Shown: piece by piece, positions 9,417 through 23,300 of the stretch
Layout: each line of letters opens with the position of its first letter
Position numbering within the stretch: the stretch's first letter is position 1
NCBI GenBank assembly: GCA_014871385.1
Contig: CM026432.1
Coordinates: forward strand, 3,893,271-3,957,270
Source of the DNA: Ceratodon purpureus
Taxonomy: Eukaryota > Streptophyta > Bryopsida > Pseudoditrichales > Ditrichaceae
Length of the DNA stretch: 64,000 nt
Direction: 5' to 3'
Notes under the pieces: generated by a model
What the model was told of the DNA's origin: nothing
Seen by the model: only the letters and a program-made list of their open reading frames with translations
The model's database searches: none
Made by a program: the position numbers and the translations under genes

Positions 9417-12400
9417 AGAGAGTAACTCGGGCCGAAGGACCCGTGAATTAACCCTTAATTGACATCCTTGTTTTGGAGAAAAATGCAACCTCATTGGCTT
9501 TTTGCCATATTTCTGCATAGATAATGAAACAATTTTGAAAATCCGAAACGGTGAATGTCGAGGTAACTTGGTTATGTAGCCAACGCAAAAACAATCAACT
9601 ACATCGGGTAAAATCTCAAAAAATACCACCGTTGAGATCAAAAGCTGCGAAAGGCTCCCTCGAGGACCATATTGGTCCGCTATGGCAAATAAGGGTTAAG
9701 CGTCCGTTGGGGATAGTGATACTAAGTATGCCACCGGGACCTACAGAGTGCATGCTAACCTATATTTTTTTATAGATGGTAGAGTTCAATGAATGTGTTA
9801 GAATTGAGATTTCCTTTTGAAGTTGGAGAGGCATGTAGTTGTATATATCTACATAGGAAATTGTTCACCAACTTATGGTATGTATGTGATATGGGAAGTA
9901 GAAGTAATGAGGGTGTTGGATTTGTTTTGAGAAGTTGAAGTAGCTATTGTAAGACTTGCACATACTTAGATGTTTTGATGTTTTATTCCATGGATTTAGG
10001 TTTAGTAGTGGAATGAACGTAGTATTGTTCTTCTTCATTTCAATGTTTTGAATTGACTTATGAAGTTATTGTCGTTGAGTTCACGATGTCACGATAAATA
10101 AGGGTGGTGTATTGATGAATAGTTGTTTTTTGATGCAATGGTTCATGTGTTGAATGATGTCGTTCTAAAGGAGTGGGTTGTTGACATCATGGAAGAGGAA
10201 TGTACATACCCTTTTAACTATAATGACCAGAATATTCGTATCACTATGGATAGATAGAACATGAGTCTATGAAATATATTCTATACATGTGTACTTTAAA
10301 AAGGGACCCTATTATATTGCAGTAAATGTTATGTGTAGTGAAATCACATGTCAAAGTTTGGGTTTATAAAATGAAACCCAAGGTTGAAAAAGTGAGAATT
10401 TTTTGGACTTCCAAAGGGATTTGTTTATGAATTGTTGAATGTGCTGGATGGCGGAATAATGTCCATGGCAGAGTAGGGTGCTCCTTCCTTAGTTGACTTG
10501 TGGTTAGAGGAGCAGTTTCTAATTCATTTTTCCAATGTGCCATGTGGATATTTCATCACATGGAGTCAGTGGGGCCAACCTGCTGAATTCAACCTTTTCT
10601 AGGTGCCTGCAAATTGGCGCTGCTTTCAAGGATGATGATGCCCTGATGCACGTCGAATGCACTCTGTCCCCACCATATGGATTGCAACTCGCTTACCGAT
10701 GATCCTCTTCCTCGCTATAATATTCCTTTCTGAATATGTACCGTTGCACCAACTTCAAGACGAGTTGCATGAATGGTCATTGGTGTCTGAAAGGAAAGTG
10801 CTATATGAAGTGCTTCATGATTGAAACCACAACCGGGTCGTCTTTGTCCACCTCCAATAAAATAGATAAGTTAACCCACTTCGAAACGAGGGAGTTTCCA
10901 CGTCTAGGTCAAGATCATCTGGATTGCAATGTGCATCAAGGTCTCTTTTAGTACAGTCCTTCTGAACTTTCTCTGTACGATCTCTGTCATCAGGCAAGTA
11001 GGGTCTTGGAGAAGTTTGGTTGCGCACGATCATGGTGTGATTTTTATTTGGCGCTGCAGATATTTGAATTGCACGTCAAGGAGGACGCAGTCTTACCAGC
11101 TGAAATGGATCTGTTTCACATGCTCCTGTGTCATCATCCAATTAAGGATGACTTGATATACAAGAGTGGATTTTATATTTTGTTTGTCCAACACCTTCGG
11201 CTTGAAATATCGCCTGAGTATGTGAAACGCAAAGTTCCAAGTCATCTTACTTGTCAAACCAGGTGTGAGTCGACGCATTGCTGCAGCAGCCACACATGAT
11301 CAAGACAAGGTCCAAATTGCAGAACTTCCAGCGCGAGATTTGAAGCAACCATAGCCGGACTCCAAATGATAAAGCTACCTTTTGCTGGATATGAGGATAT
11401 GGTTAACTACTTCCTGCAGCGAAGAATGACATCCACCTTCGTTTTCGATTAATTAAGCTGAAAAAAATGTTAGTTAACATAACCTCTTCAATCATCGTGG
11501 GTTGAATTACTTACAGGATTTATTGATGATCACGTGTCCAGCAGTACTCGGAACCTGATGTAGTACAAAGTAGTCGCTAATTGAAGCCCCAAGTCAAATA
11601 CTTACCAACGTTCTTGCTTACATGATTGCAGACCTGTACTGCCTAAAGAAAGCTGAAAAAAGCTGAGAGTTTCGAAATCAGCTGCCTTGAAGCAGATGCA
11701 CGTAGATGCCGTTGCTCAATTCTGAATGTCAGACGGGTTCATTGACCATCTTTGTTCCCTTTTTCAGCACGTCAATCCGATATCTCGCAGCACGTCAATC
11801 TCTCTAGACTCCAAAGTGACAGCCAATTAATGAAGACGCGCCTAGCTGATTTCTGGCCTGCGTATTGTAAACATAGATTTATAAGCATCAGAGGTGAATA
11901 TGGAGCCGATTAATAATAAACACCAAAAAAACTGAATTAACATGCCATGTCCTTGCTTCCAAACATGCAGGACATGACAAGATCTTAGATTATTTTCAGG
12001 TATACTAGTTGTACTATGACTAAAGCAAAGCAAGAGATGTGATAAATCCATGACCTTTTCAAACCAGGAGGCAAGGAATACATACAATAATGAGGGCCAC
12101 GACTAGGCACGTCAAAGATGTTTTAAGGGTTCGCTGGGTCACCTTATATCACCAACAACTTTTTATGCCTTCAGCTGACCAACATCAAATACAACCTCCT
12201 CTGGTCGTTGTGAAAGGAGTAGTGATCTCTAAACCATAGTAGTGGTAAATGCCATGTCAAAGCAATGCCATGCCGTCGGCTTCCAGAATTCTGCCATTAA
12301 GGCGATACCGAAGCACTAGGTCACAAATACTAGTGAAAGGGTAATAACAGCATATTCCATTACGATACACATGGTGAAGCGCCACGCCTCCACAATTGTA

Positions 12401-13520
12401 CTCCTTGCCCACACTCCCGCGTGACTTGGACACGAACAGCCGAAAGAACGTTTATATGCCCATCTGATTCATACCCAACTCAAAATTGAATTAGTCGACA
12501 TAGGTCAACATTAACACGAAACATTAGACACGAATCCTAAAATAAACAAACTACCATGATATCATGGACATAAAGTAAAGAGAGAAAAAAGAGAACTCAA
12601 GGAGAAAGCTCAATCAATCGACCAGGAAGGGCACCTGAACTACAAGTCTACGAGTGCTTCAAAACCCTAAAAATTATAAAACTTCTGATTTCACATTGTT
12701 GTCAGCACGATGCAAGTGACCCCATAGTATCATGCACACCCATAGCATATCATCCTTAACACAAGAAATCAACTAAAACTCCACTTAAGCTCTGTGAACA
12801 CGACATCGACACACCTAACCCTAATCCCTAAAATTGAACAAATTACCCACCTTCCAAATCTCGCAGAATTCTCAATCCCTGCTGATCGTAATCAACCCTG
12901 CACTTCCAGTACTGTGCATCCAGATGACAATTGCAGCGACCTCAGTCCAACTGAGCTCACCCACCTAGTCCAAAACCTGCGTCACCATTCCCGGTACTAG
13001 CTAGCACGCATTTCAACACGGTAGCAGAACCTGCAGAAGCACACTGTCTCGAGGAAAGACGATTCACTAGCTTACGGCAAGTAAGTTATGCAAAGTGATG
13101 GATCATGGACTGATCCTGGCACATGATCCCGAGGAAAACAAAGTGCAGTGCAGATCATTCTTGACACTGCATTGAGTGGGTGGAACATGTCATGGAAGTA
13201 CTCGACCTGCATGCAAAAGGCCACAGGAAGTTAGCGAGCTTCGAAGTGGCTGCACTATGTTTGCAGACGCCATCGCTGAGCTTCCAGAGGTCAGACAGCT
13301 GCACAGATTTTCTAGCAAGCCGGAGTATATGATATGATAAACATGACAAACCAGAGTATATGAATACCCACAGTATATGATCATTCGCAGATAGTGATCT
13401 TGATTGATGCCCGGTTGAAGCACCTCGACAAAGACCGGATCGGTCTGCTGTTGATACCCTCTGGAGGTATGAAATTCATATTCAAAAACGATTCCAGAAA
13501 TCTATGTTTCATCTGCTGAC
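9417..13520. other. Intergenic DNA, possible decayed coding fragments
   Basis: No gene can be supported. A stretch at about 10480-11350 has higher GC and short plus-strand frames (11006-11299, 97 codons) with near-normal amino acid composition, suggesting a decayed exon or pseudogene of unknown family. The part from 11450 to 13500 has GC-mixed sequence with no recognisable frame or repeat. Confidence 0.4.
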
Positions 13521-13592
13521 GTGGCTGTAGTTTAGTGGTGAGAATTCCACGTTGTGGCCGTGGAGACCTGGGCTCGAATCCCAGCAGCCACA
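13521..13592 (+). tRNA. tRNA-His (GUG), nuclear type
   Basis: The 72-base cloverleaf has acceptor stem GTGGCTG (13521-13527) paired with CAGCCAC (13585-13591) and discriminator A at 13592. The D arm includes TAGTTTAGTGG. The anticodon stem is CCACG/CGTGG with loop TTGTGGC, placing anticodon GTG at 13554-13556. The T arm CTGGGCTCGAATCCCAG spans 13568-13584. There is no intron and no encoded CCA, as expected for a eukaryotic nuclear gene; the extra 5' G typical of mature tRNA-His is added after transcription. Internal A and B box sequences are intact. Confidence 0.95.
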
Positions 13593-13632
13593 CGTCATCA
13601 ATCTTTATTAAATCTCTGGAGGTTGTTACCCC

Positions 13633-13636
13633 TTTT
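13633..13636 (+). terminator. RNA polymerase III terminator candidate
   Basis: This is the first TTTT run downstream of the tRNA, 41 bases after its end. TTTT is the standard Pol III stop signal. A TTT at 13602-13604 is too short. Confidence 0.5.
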
Positions 13637-16600
13637 ACTAGTTGCAAGAAATTTTGAACTGATAGAATTCATTGGTAGGTTAACCCCTGTAGGCTCTTGG
13701 TGTTTTTGGAGCCAAAACTGCCAAAAACTTACTCCTACTTAGAGCAATCTATTGTTTTCTAAATTAAGATATCTTATTCAATATATAACCCAAGATCTTG
13801 TACGTACCTTATCCAAAAAATAAACATACAAAATTCAAGAACAATTTGTTGTAGTTGACGAGATTATAAGGCTTGATGTCACTGTAATAGTTTCTTTTTA
13901 CACCACCTTGACAGTATATCTAAGTTTTGATGCCCAAAAAGTATACATTGCAAACACATTTGATTTATGGAGTAATCTATGAAGAGCCGTCAATTCTTGT
14001 AGGTATAGAAGTTATGTATAAGTACACAAAAATTAAGTTTTTTATAGATTTGGAAAGGGAAAAAACCATGATTTTATGAAAGGGGGTATGCTGAAATTGC
14101 CTTATATTCTCCAAAATTAAATCTGCCCAAAGGGTAATCTGATCATGTCCAATTGAAAATACAAACAGTAGATATATTAAGGTCAATAAGAAAAACTACC
14201 AAAACAAATTTTAATACAATTGGAGTAAAACTCAAATTTTTGGAATTTCTTGAATTGTAAATTGTATAATTTCATTTAATCTCGACATACAGTTTTGATG
14301 ATAAGTGGTCTTGTGGATGACTCTGCCGCGTCATAGCTATTAGATAAAATTCGTTAAGTTCAGATGTAATAAAAGATTAAACGTAATATTTTATGTTGAT
14401 AAAAAAAATATTTTTGATAAAAAAAATATTTTTGATAAAAATTGAATCATGGATGATAATTGCCAATTGGATGAAAATTTTAAGCAATGGAGACAACCTA
14501 TTTAGATGGAAACTGTTAAGTAGATGAAAATTTTATTTTGGATGAAAATTGTCATCAATGTCCATAGATGAAAAAAATATTGGGCCCATTACTTTGCAAG
14601 TGCCCACCCTTTGAAATGAAATCTTGTCACTTTGTGTCCTTGTGAATGATAGGCAACTTGGGCAGAAAATGGAAGATTTTGATTGATAGTAGTTGCTTGA
14701 ATTTAGAGTAGATTCTCATAATATTTATAACTTTTGCATTGTAACTCCAAATGCTTTGAGATTTGCGCCATTGGAAATTTATCATTGAAAGCTAGGTGTA
14801 AAAATGTTTTCAAAATCTCCAAGCATGTGGGAGCTTAAAATAGCCTGCCCAGAAGTGCTGCAATCAAAATATGGTCTCAAAGACCTTTAAGAGTTGTCAC
14901 TAAAGTGCCAAAAAATGTTTTAGGACTATTTGATCTTTTGTAGCATAGACACAAAGAAGAGAGGTCTATGGAACAACTTAATCCAAAGGGTAGTTCTAAA
15001 AGTCCCTATCATTCCTTAAATGTGTTGAAAACAACATTTGATGCAAAACTACTGGCCAAATTCGAGAAGCAATGGGGCTTCTCGGATGCCTTGGGTGATT
15101 TCTCTCAAGGCCACATGACGTGGAATTTGCCCCCCCTCGGATGGGCACTTTCATTTAGGTTTTTAATTTATTTTTTAAATCTTCTTACTAGCGGGTAAAA
15201 CCGCTTGGCATTGTACCTTCTTGCAACAAGTAATAAAGCTACTTGTTTGTGTAAAAAAAAAAAAATTTAAAAAATAAATAATAAATAAAAAAAATAAATA
15301 AAAATAAAAAACATTTGAAGAAGGTAATTTGCACATGCAAAGGTTGAGTTCTACCAAAATATGATTTCTAGTCTTTGAATAATCTACATTGTGATATTTT
15401 GTGTACAATTATATCTCATTGTGATATTTTGTGTACAATTATATTTCGTGAGAAACAGATCTTCAAGGTTCTTTATTCATTTGTAATTTTAAACATTCAG
15501 TTTAGAACACAACATTTATGTGTTGTTCCCTTTCCAAAATCGTTTTCCTTGCATTCTTATTGAAATGAAAGTAGGATGTGATATAGCACTCAATTCCCTC
15601 CTGGACAAAGGATGCTTGAACTTTGTAGTGGAAAAGTCAAAAGAAAATGATGAATGGTACAGATCATTCCAAAAATAGTTTGACATTGTATGGAATGACC
15701 ATGAGTTTAAGGTATTAGAAGTCATTTGATTATTGTACTACAATAAACAATACATCGAAGTATAAACATATATGAAGGGCTTTATTCAGGTTTCTAAGAG
15801 GCAGTGATATATCATTTTAAATAATCTGGTATTATTTATGTAGCCCATGTATTTTGACAATTTTATAAAGAAAAAAAAGAAAATCTTCCGTGATTCCTGT
15901 ATCAATTTAATTAAAAACAAATAAACATTCATTATGGAACAATAAAAACTAAAATTTGGATTAAATTTGGAAAATAAATTGTTAGAATGTATTACTTATG
16001 CATCAACATCACAAATCTAGAAATTATGAGTGGAATTCTATATAAAGACAAGGCAAACAAAAATAAAGTCTCTTGCAAAGTATGAAATTGGATACGCAAG
16101 TTTTGAAATGTACGAGTTGATCAATTTGCACCACCGTGGAATGCCATTTCTTCAAAACAAGGTCCAACAAACTAATTCAACAATACTAGAAAATCTTATG
16201 AAACAATGTAAACTATTTTATTTTTTTTGCAACCTAAAAATACAGCTATCTATTGGAATTACATAATTTTCAACACAATCAATCTAAAAATTACAAGTAT
16301 AATTTTCTTATAAAAACAAGGCAAGCAAAAACGCTATAACCAATGAAAGTATCAAAATTGAATCAAGCTGCAAATATATGACACATCTACTAATCCACGA
16401 AGTAGAAATCACATACACACATGTGAGAATATATCACTCAATCAATTTGCACCATGAAGAAGAGTCATTTTTCCTAGGCAAAGTCCACGAACCAATCGAA
16501 CGGCCTTTGAAATTTAATACGAAATTCTATTTTAAAAACATAGAAAGAAATCTATCCAATCCTAATATTGACTTTACATAAAACTCCTATCACATTCAAG

Positions 16601-16670
16601 AGCAAAAGATAAAGAGTTGTGTTCCATGAGAATGCTTGCTCATCACTGCACTCGAGCACACGCACAATGA
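13637..16670. other. AT-rich intergenic DNA with small direct repeats
   Basis: No gene is supported. A GATAAAAAAAATATTTTT unit is repeated at about 14396-14445. A 31 bp direct duplication (TTGTGATATTTTGTGTACAA...) lies at 15388-15449. An A-rich tract occupies 15250-15312. Around 14960-15250 there is a short frame ending near AATAAAGC that could be an LTR or other retroelement remnant, but I cannot define its ends. Confidence 0.45.
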
Positions 16671-17380
16671 TCTCCCAGGCGGAGATTACCAACACCAACA
16701 CCAACAACACAGTCTCTCAAATCCAACGCCCCAGCAAAAATGGTAGGCTATGATGACAAGAATACACCGAACAAGGGGCAAGCGGAACAAGGCAGGCAGC
16801 GCTTGAGCTGGCGAGCATGTGGACTGTAGCGTCGAAAGGAGCAGACCCAACAATGAATATCCTCACGATAGGGTCCAAAACCATGTCAAAAATAAGCCTG
16901 AAACAATGCTGCAGGCATGGCGAGATCCCGGACCCAGGTGGCGATGGCGGAGACGTCATGGCACACACCCAAACGCAAAGTCCACTCATCATCTCTCTTT
17001 CCGAAAGGCGAAGACAAACAAAAATGCGAAAAATATGCGCATAAATGCCATGAGGACTGGACTAAGGGATCTGTAGAGATTGATGCCGCTTTGGCGACTT
17101 TTGTGAATGAAAGCAGGATTTGGACATGGCAGCCATTATTAGAGTGCGCCATCCTGTCACTGTTTGCTCCAGTTTTGCGGTCAAGGAATGTTCCGAGATT
17201 CTCACACCTTCAGCATTTACATTCCGTTTCTCGGAGGAGAGGAAATCCAATCCTGGTGTGGGTTGCGTTGCAAGTTGGTGGATTGGGTCTGGATGGAAAT
17301 GATGATGTTTATTGTTGTGTTTGACTACAGTGTGTGTGTGTTGTTTTTTTATTTTTCTTTCAAATGACGTGTTGTAGATG
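16671..17380. other. GC-richer segment with overlapping short frames
   Basis: Composition rises clearly above the flanking AT-rich DNA and several frames on both strands stay open for 60-135 codons (the longest is plus 16917-17324). None shows a recognisable motif or clear splice structure. It may be a decayed gene or an unrecognised exon. Confidence 0.3.
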
Positions 17381-20300
17381 ATTGTTTTGACATGGCAATG
17401 ATGGGTTTGATTCCGAGGTTACGCAAACTACACTCAATGTATTTTCTTGTTTGATTGTAAATGGTTAATCATGCGTTTCGGCATGATTTTGTTCTTTTAT
17501 TCATATGGATATTTTTATTGTTTTTTGTGGGAGTTTTAATACGTGTTTTTGGGTTTGAGAGTAGTGGAAGTTGTAGTAGATGAAGATATGGTTTGTGAAT
17601 CATGTTGAATAATTTTGATGGAAAATTAAAATGTAGAAGAAGTTTTGAGAAGATGCATGGACTCTAATGATTTACAAGGTCTACATTTTAAAACCAAGGC
17701 GGTGATTTTTAGATAATTATGAGTTTTATGTTTTCCCAAAATTCAACATAGATTGTGAGTATTCAAATATACGAAGGTCTAGTGTCTAAAAATAATTGTC
17801 GCTTTCTACAATGTCAATCTTGAGTGTGATTTTTTAATGTTTTTTGGAATAAGGAGTATGATAAGAAATTTTTAAAATATATATAATATTTTTTCAACTA
17901 CCTCCAAGAAATTTGCATTGTGTAGAATCATTCTATATTTAATAAAATCATCTTCAAACTTTTTACAAAAACTTTTTACTACTTCTATGACGATTGGTAA
18001 AAAAAAATCACTTCAAAAGTCATTGAATTTTTGTCACATCATTAAATAATGTACAAGAAAAAAAATGTGATAAAGTTTTGATGATATCTAGAATATAATT
18101 TATCCATTGTGTTCAATTATCTCTTTGAAACAATCTTAAATAAAACTTATTTTTTTATAATTTTGAAGTACAATCTAAAACTATTATAAGTATGATACAA
18201 CATTCTCAGAGCTCCCCTTTATAAAGAAAAATTTAGTCAACCAAGTGTAATTGATGTAGAAGTCATTGGTGATGTTTTGACAAACTTTTATAAAATCTAG
18301 TAAAAAAATTATAAATTTATAAAAAAAAAATCTTTGATTTTGAGCATTATGGATATACCCAAATTATAATTTGTCTATAGTAAAAATAGACGTTAAATTC
18401 ACATCAAAAAGTAATTTGTTCTTCCAAAATTGGTTTTAGTGAGGGATCATTAACAATGGCCAACCTTTGAGAAGTTTTTAATGTAGTGGCCTATTAGTCG
18501 TAGAAAATCATTAGCATTTATACCAATGATTCATAATTTTCTCTTCAGTTTATCAAAAATCAATACAATGGAAAAAACTATAAAACCTAAACAAAAATTC
18601 TTTCAAGGCATTTTTTGCAATGAGAAATGTAGTGTATCTTTTAATTATTTATAGTGTTATATATATATATATATATAATTATATATAATTTATTTTTTAT
18701 TTTGTTTAATAAAAAACATATTTTGAAATAAATATGAATGCTTGTTATAATGTATGTTTAAATATATTAAAAAATTGTCATAAAATATCATGGTACTTTT
18801 GTAGGAAACATATATAAACATTTAAAATTTAAATTGTAATAAAAAACAAAATATTGGAAACAATCTACATTGCTTGAACAACAAAAAATATTCTTTCAAG
18901 TAGTATACAAGGTTGTATATTTTGATAAGACACATAAACCAAGTTTCATCTAAGATAAATTGTATGAGAATGATCCTATAATTGACAAGTTATATTTTAA
19001 CATATATTTCTAGATAATTTAATTGAAACATACTTAAAAAATCACAAAGTAAATAAATATACTTAGATCATGTCTTTTATGGAGTTTTTTTTTTTTTTTT
19101 TTTTTTTCACATTAAAGTGCAAAAGAATGTGAATTAAAGCATTTATTATAGTAACAAGTTGAAACCTTTGTAACTAATTTAGAACATAAATCACATAATA
19201 AAGTGTATCTCTACTTTCAATTTTATAAAAACTAAAGTTCATTGTTGTTTAAGAAACAACTCAAAGAATGTGATTCTTAATTATTACAAGTTTGGTATTC
19301 ATTACATCGATTCTCTTAAAATGATAATAACAATTTAACTACAATGTTAGAATTAAAACCATATAAGTTGGTATCTTTATAGATCTCTTCTTGAATTTTT
19401 TGAGTACATTGCAACTTTTCTAAACTAATAAGTTATTTTTACAATGTAAACAACATTTCATTGATAGTATTAAACAAAAATTAAAACCTTTAGAATAAGC
19501 TTAACAAATAAATGATAATATTGATTTTGCAACATCATTTGAAATTAAATACAAAGATCCAATAAGTGATTAGATGGAATGGATTGAAATGAATTTAATT
19601 ATGTCATTTTACATTAAAAAAAATTGACTAAATTTAAACAAATTCTTTAAGATCTTTCAACATTTCACGTGTAAAATCAGTAAGCTCAACAATAAAACTT
19701 AAAACGTACAAACCAACAATAAAACTTAAGTTACCTTAAATGAAAATCTAAAATTTACCAAAGTAATTGAATTAGGAAAAAGATAAATTAACTTTACCTT
19801 ATTTACCATAAATAAGTACTAATTTAAAATATTTAGTGACTTTAAACAATATATTTTACCTTTTATTTCATATTTTAACTTCTACTTTATTCTTGAGTTT
19901 TTTTATTTTTATTTTTTAAAAAGAAACCTGTCCAAATCTTTATTAATTCTTAATTAAATTAATTTACTTTATAATTATGATTTTTTTAAGTTCAAAGTTT
20001 TTAGTTTTTATTGTTTTATCTATCTAATTAATCACATGTATAGAAATAATGCTTTAACTTATAAAATAGTCACATTAAAAAGTAATATTACAAAACAATA
20101 ATTACTTAGATTAAAGTACAATTTTCCGAAAATACAATATCATTATTTTATTGATTTTTTTTTAATTTATTTTTTTGTGATCAAATGCACAACCAAAAAA
20201 AAAACACACACTCTCTTATACAGCATAGTGCATGCACACACCGCATATCACCATTAAACATTGCTCAATTCACTTAGTAGTCAAACAGTGACGGATATTC

Positions 20301-23300
20301 TTGAGCTCCATCACTTATCCTTTTTAAAACTCGCTCATTTAGCACCGCAACGAGACCATCACCGTCTATTTCTCTAACTCAACATAAAAAAATATCTCTC
20401 TTTAATTGCTAATCGTCTTGCTGCTTCTTGTTACTACCAAAACTAATCTTTCATTCCTTTTTCTCCATGACTTCTTTGACTGTTCAACATTGATGGTATC
20501 TTCATCAGACGCTGCTCACCCTCCACTTCTACTTTTCTTGGTTTACTCAGTAATTTCTCATAATTAATGTACCGACTTAGACTGTAATTTGTGGCCTTTA
20601 CATTAATGCAGTCGATGTGGGCCTTCCATTTGTTTTTTAATGAAAACTAAAAGTTAAGAAGCTTAAATGATATAAAGGCGGGATTAAAAAAACAGAGAAG
20701 TAAATAAAATAAAATAAAATTACGAGTAGGCTTTTGAGCTAAAACTAAAACATGTAAAATAATAACAAGTGAAAATAGACAATTAAATCCTGAAGAATTA
20801 TAGAAAAAAATAGTAAAATTAAAATAAATGAAATTTAATTCATCTAATTTTGGATATTTTTAACCTAAAAGATGTAATTTTTTAATAAACCAATGGATTT
20901 TTGAACAAATAGATGAAATTGAGTAATTTGAATGCTCACATAATTGTTATTTATATATATTTTTATCATTTTTAAGTTTATAACATGTTTTTTTTTTAAT
21001 TCAATATACATTTAAATGTTCAGGTGTATTGTGTCATACAATGTGTGTTGTAATGTTTAATAATGATTTTTTGATTGCTTTTTTAAAAAAACCTTAAAAA
21101 TGAATTAATCATAATATTTCAAACTTTAGAAATGTAATGAGTTAATTTTGTCATATATATATATATATATTTTAATATACTTATACAATTGTTTTTTAAT
21201 ATTTACTACCTATAAATGATTTAAATTACATAGATTTTTTCTTGAGATTGTAAATCTACACCACAACTTGAAGCATCTAGTATTGTTTTTTTTTGAAAAT
21301 ATGTCAAAGTTTCTCCTAGAGCATCTCAAAAAAACTCTTGATTCACTTTGTAGAAAACACCATGTTATTAGAAGCCATTACAAGATGGAATGTAAATGTT
21401 TAAACTATATTTAAGCAACATTTGAAACGTAGAGGAATTAATTTGGTATATAAAGCCAATCTTTTTATAGCTATGTATAGAAATGGCTTGTTAGAGTGAA
21501 ATGAATCAATTCTCTATTTTCTATTTTTAATTGCTGAAAATTGAAAATTATGAATTTTATTGATATATATGACAAATATATATATATTTTTTATATTGAT
21601 GTTATAAAAAGCCAAAAATTTCTATTATATGGTCTATAAAATGTCTTTCTAAAATACAAAATTATATAAAGAATGGAATTCAAAAATGACTCATGCCATT
21701 TGGAAGCAAAATTTGAAAAATTAAATTAAAAATGACAAAATTAACAAGAATAAAGAAACTAATGAAGAAGATGGTGATTATACATTGGAGAATTGTACAT
21801 TGGCTTGACTAGAATAGACTATAGAATTCTGGCATACATATATACATGATGTATGATTGATACAATAAGCATTCCAAATTCTCAATAAATTTATTTCTTT
21901 GAATTTGATCATGAGTTTTAAAATTACTAGATAAGATAACATATCTAAAAAATCTATCGAAGGATTTTTTTGTAAAAGTAGGATTGATTAAATTAGTTTA
22001 AAAGAATTAAAACTACTTAAAGGAAAGATTAAATCAAGCAATAGATGTTAAAAATCATTTTTCACAATATGTAATAAGATGTTTTTATATTTTTATATAT
22101 GAAACGTAAATTAGTCAAGTTCAATCAATTGAACATTTAAATGAACTAGATATTGTAATGGCCTTTTAGTCATCAAAACGAGAAGCCTTTCCTAAAATAT
22201 TGTAGATATTTCTATGACTTACAAACAATCCAGAGACAGACCCGAGCCGGGCGCGGGAGCCGGCGATGACAACAACAGAAACGAGAAACATATACAGTCA
22301 AGTAAGCCTTAACAGAAACAAGAAACAATCCAGATTAACAGAAACAGTCGAGACAAGACAGACAGACAGGCCCGCCAAGGCCATAGCCGGCGATAGTGTC
22401 ATATAAAAAAATTAAATACAAAGTATTAAATTTAAAATATATAAATAATTTCAAAAAAAATATCTCTATCAAAGAATTCATTGTACTAATTTAAGTTTGC
22501 ATAAATTATATTATATTTTTTTATGCATTTTAAAGATGATTTAAACTATAGTATTTAGTGATTTTGAAAAAAATACTCATAATATTCACGATATATGTTT
22601 ATAAAATCTTGTTCCAATTTATCTTTTTTTGTATTTATTAGTGAATTATTTTATTTTTTATAATACTTTTTGGATCTAATCCAATAATTTTAAACTATAA
22701 AATTTAAACTAATTTTTTAAAATATTTTGTCATTAGATATAAATTTTGTCATAATATTTGCATAAATAACGAAGTTCATAATGTATCAATCTATTTTCTT
22801 TTTAGCACTAAATATGTCAATTTTACGATTCTCAATCTCCTTTAAAGATATAAAGATACCATAACATGATTAATTGGTATTTTCATTTCCCTGAATTCAC
22901 AAAAATAAAAATAAAAAAAATTAAATTCATTTTCAAATGCAAGGTATGGAAAATGTCACATAAATAATCAATACATTCATTACATTAAATAACTTAAAGG
23001 GTTTGGAAAGCATATTCAATGATTCTTAATCAAAGCATTATCAAACCTTCCAATGAAAGGATAAATCATATAATTTTGAAAAACATACAATTTGTTTTGT
23101 GTTAGAGCATCCGCATCCTTGCTCGGAATCAGACATCTTAAAAAGATGCAGTAAAAAGTTTTGCTATGATAACTTAACTCATAAAACCAATGCTGTGAAA
23201 AACCTTTTGAACAACATTACCATTGCGACCACTACCTCGGTAGATTGACTGTGCATGTCCACAATCTGCCATTGCATTGACAAAGAAAATATTAAGAAGT

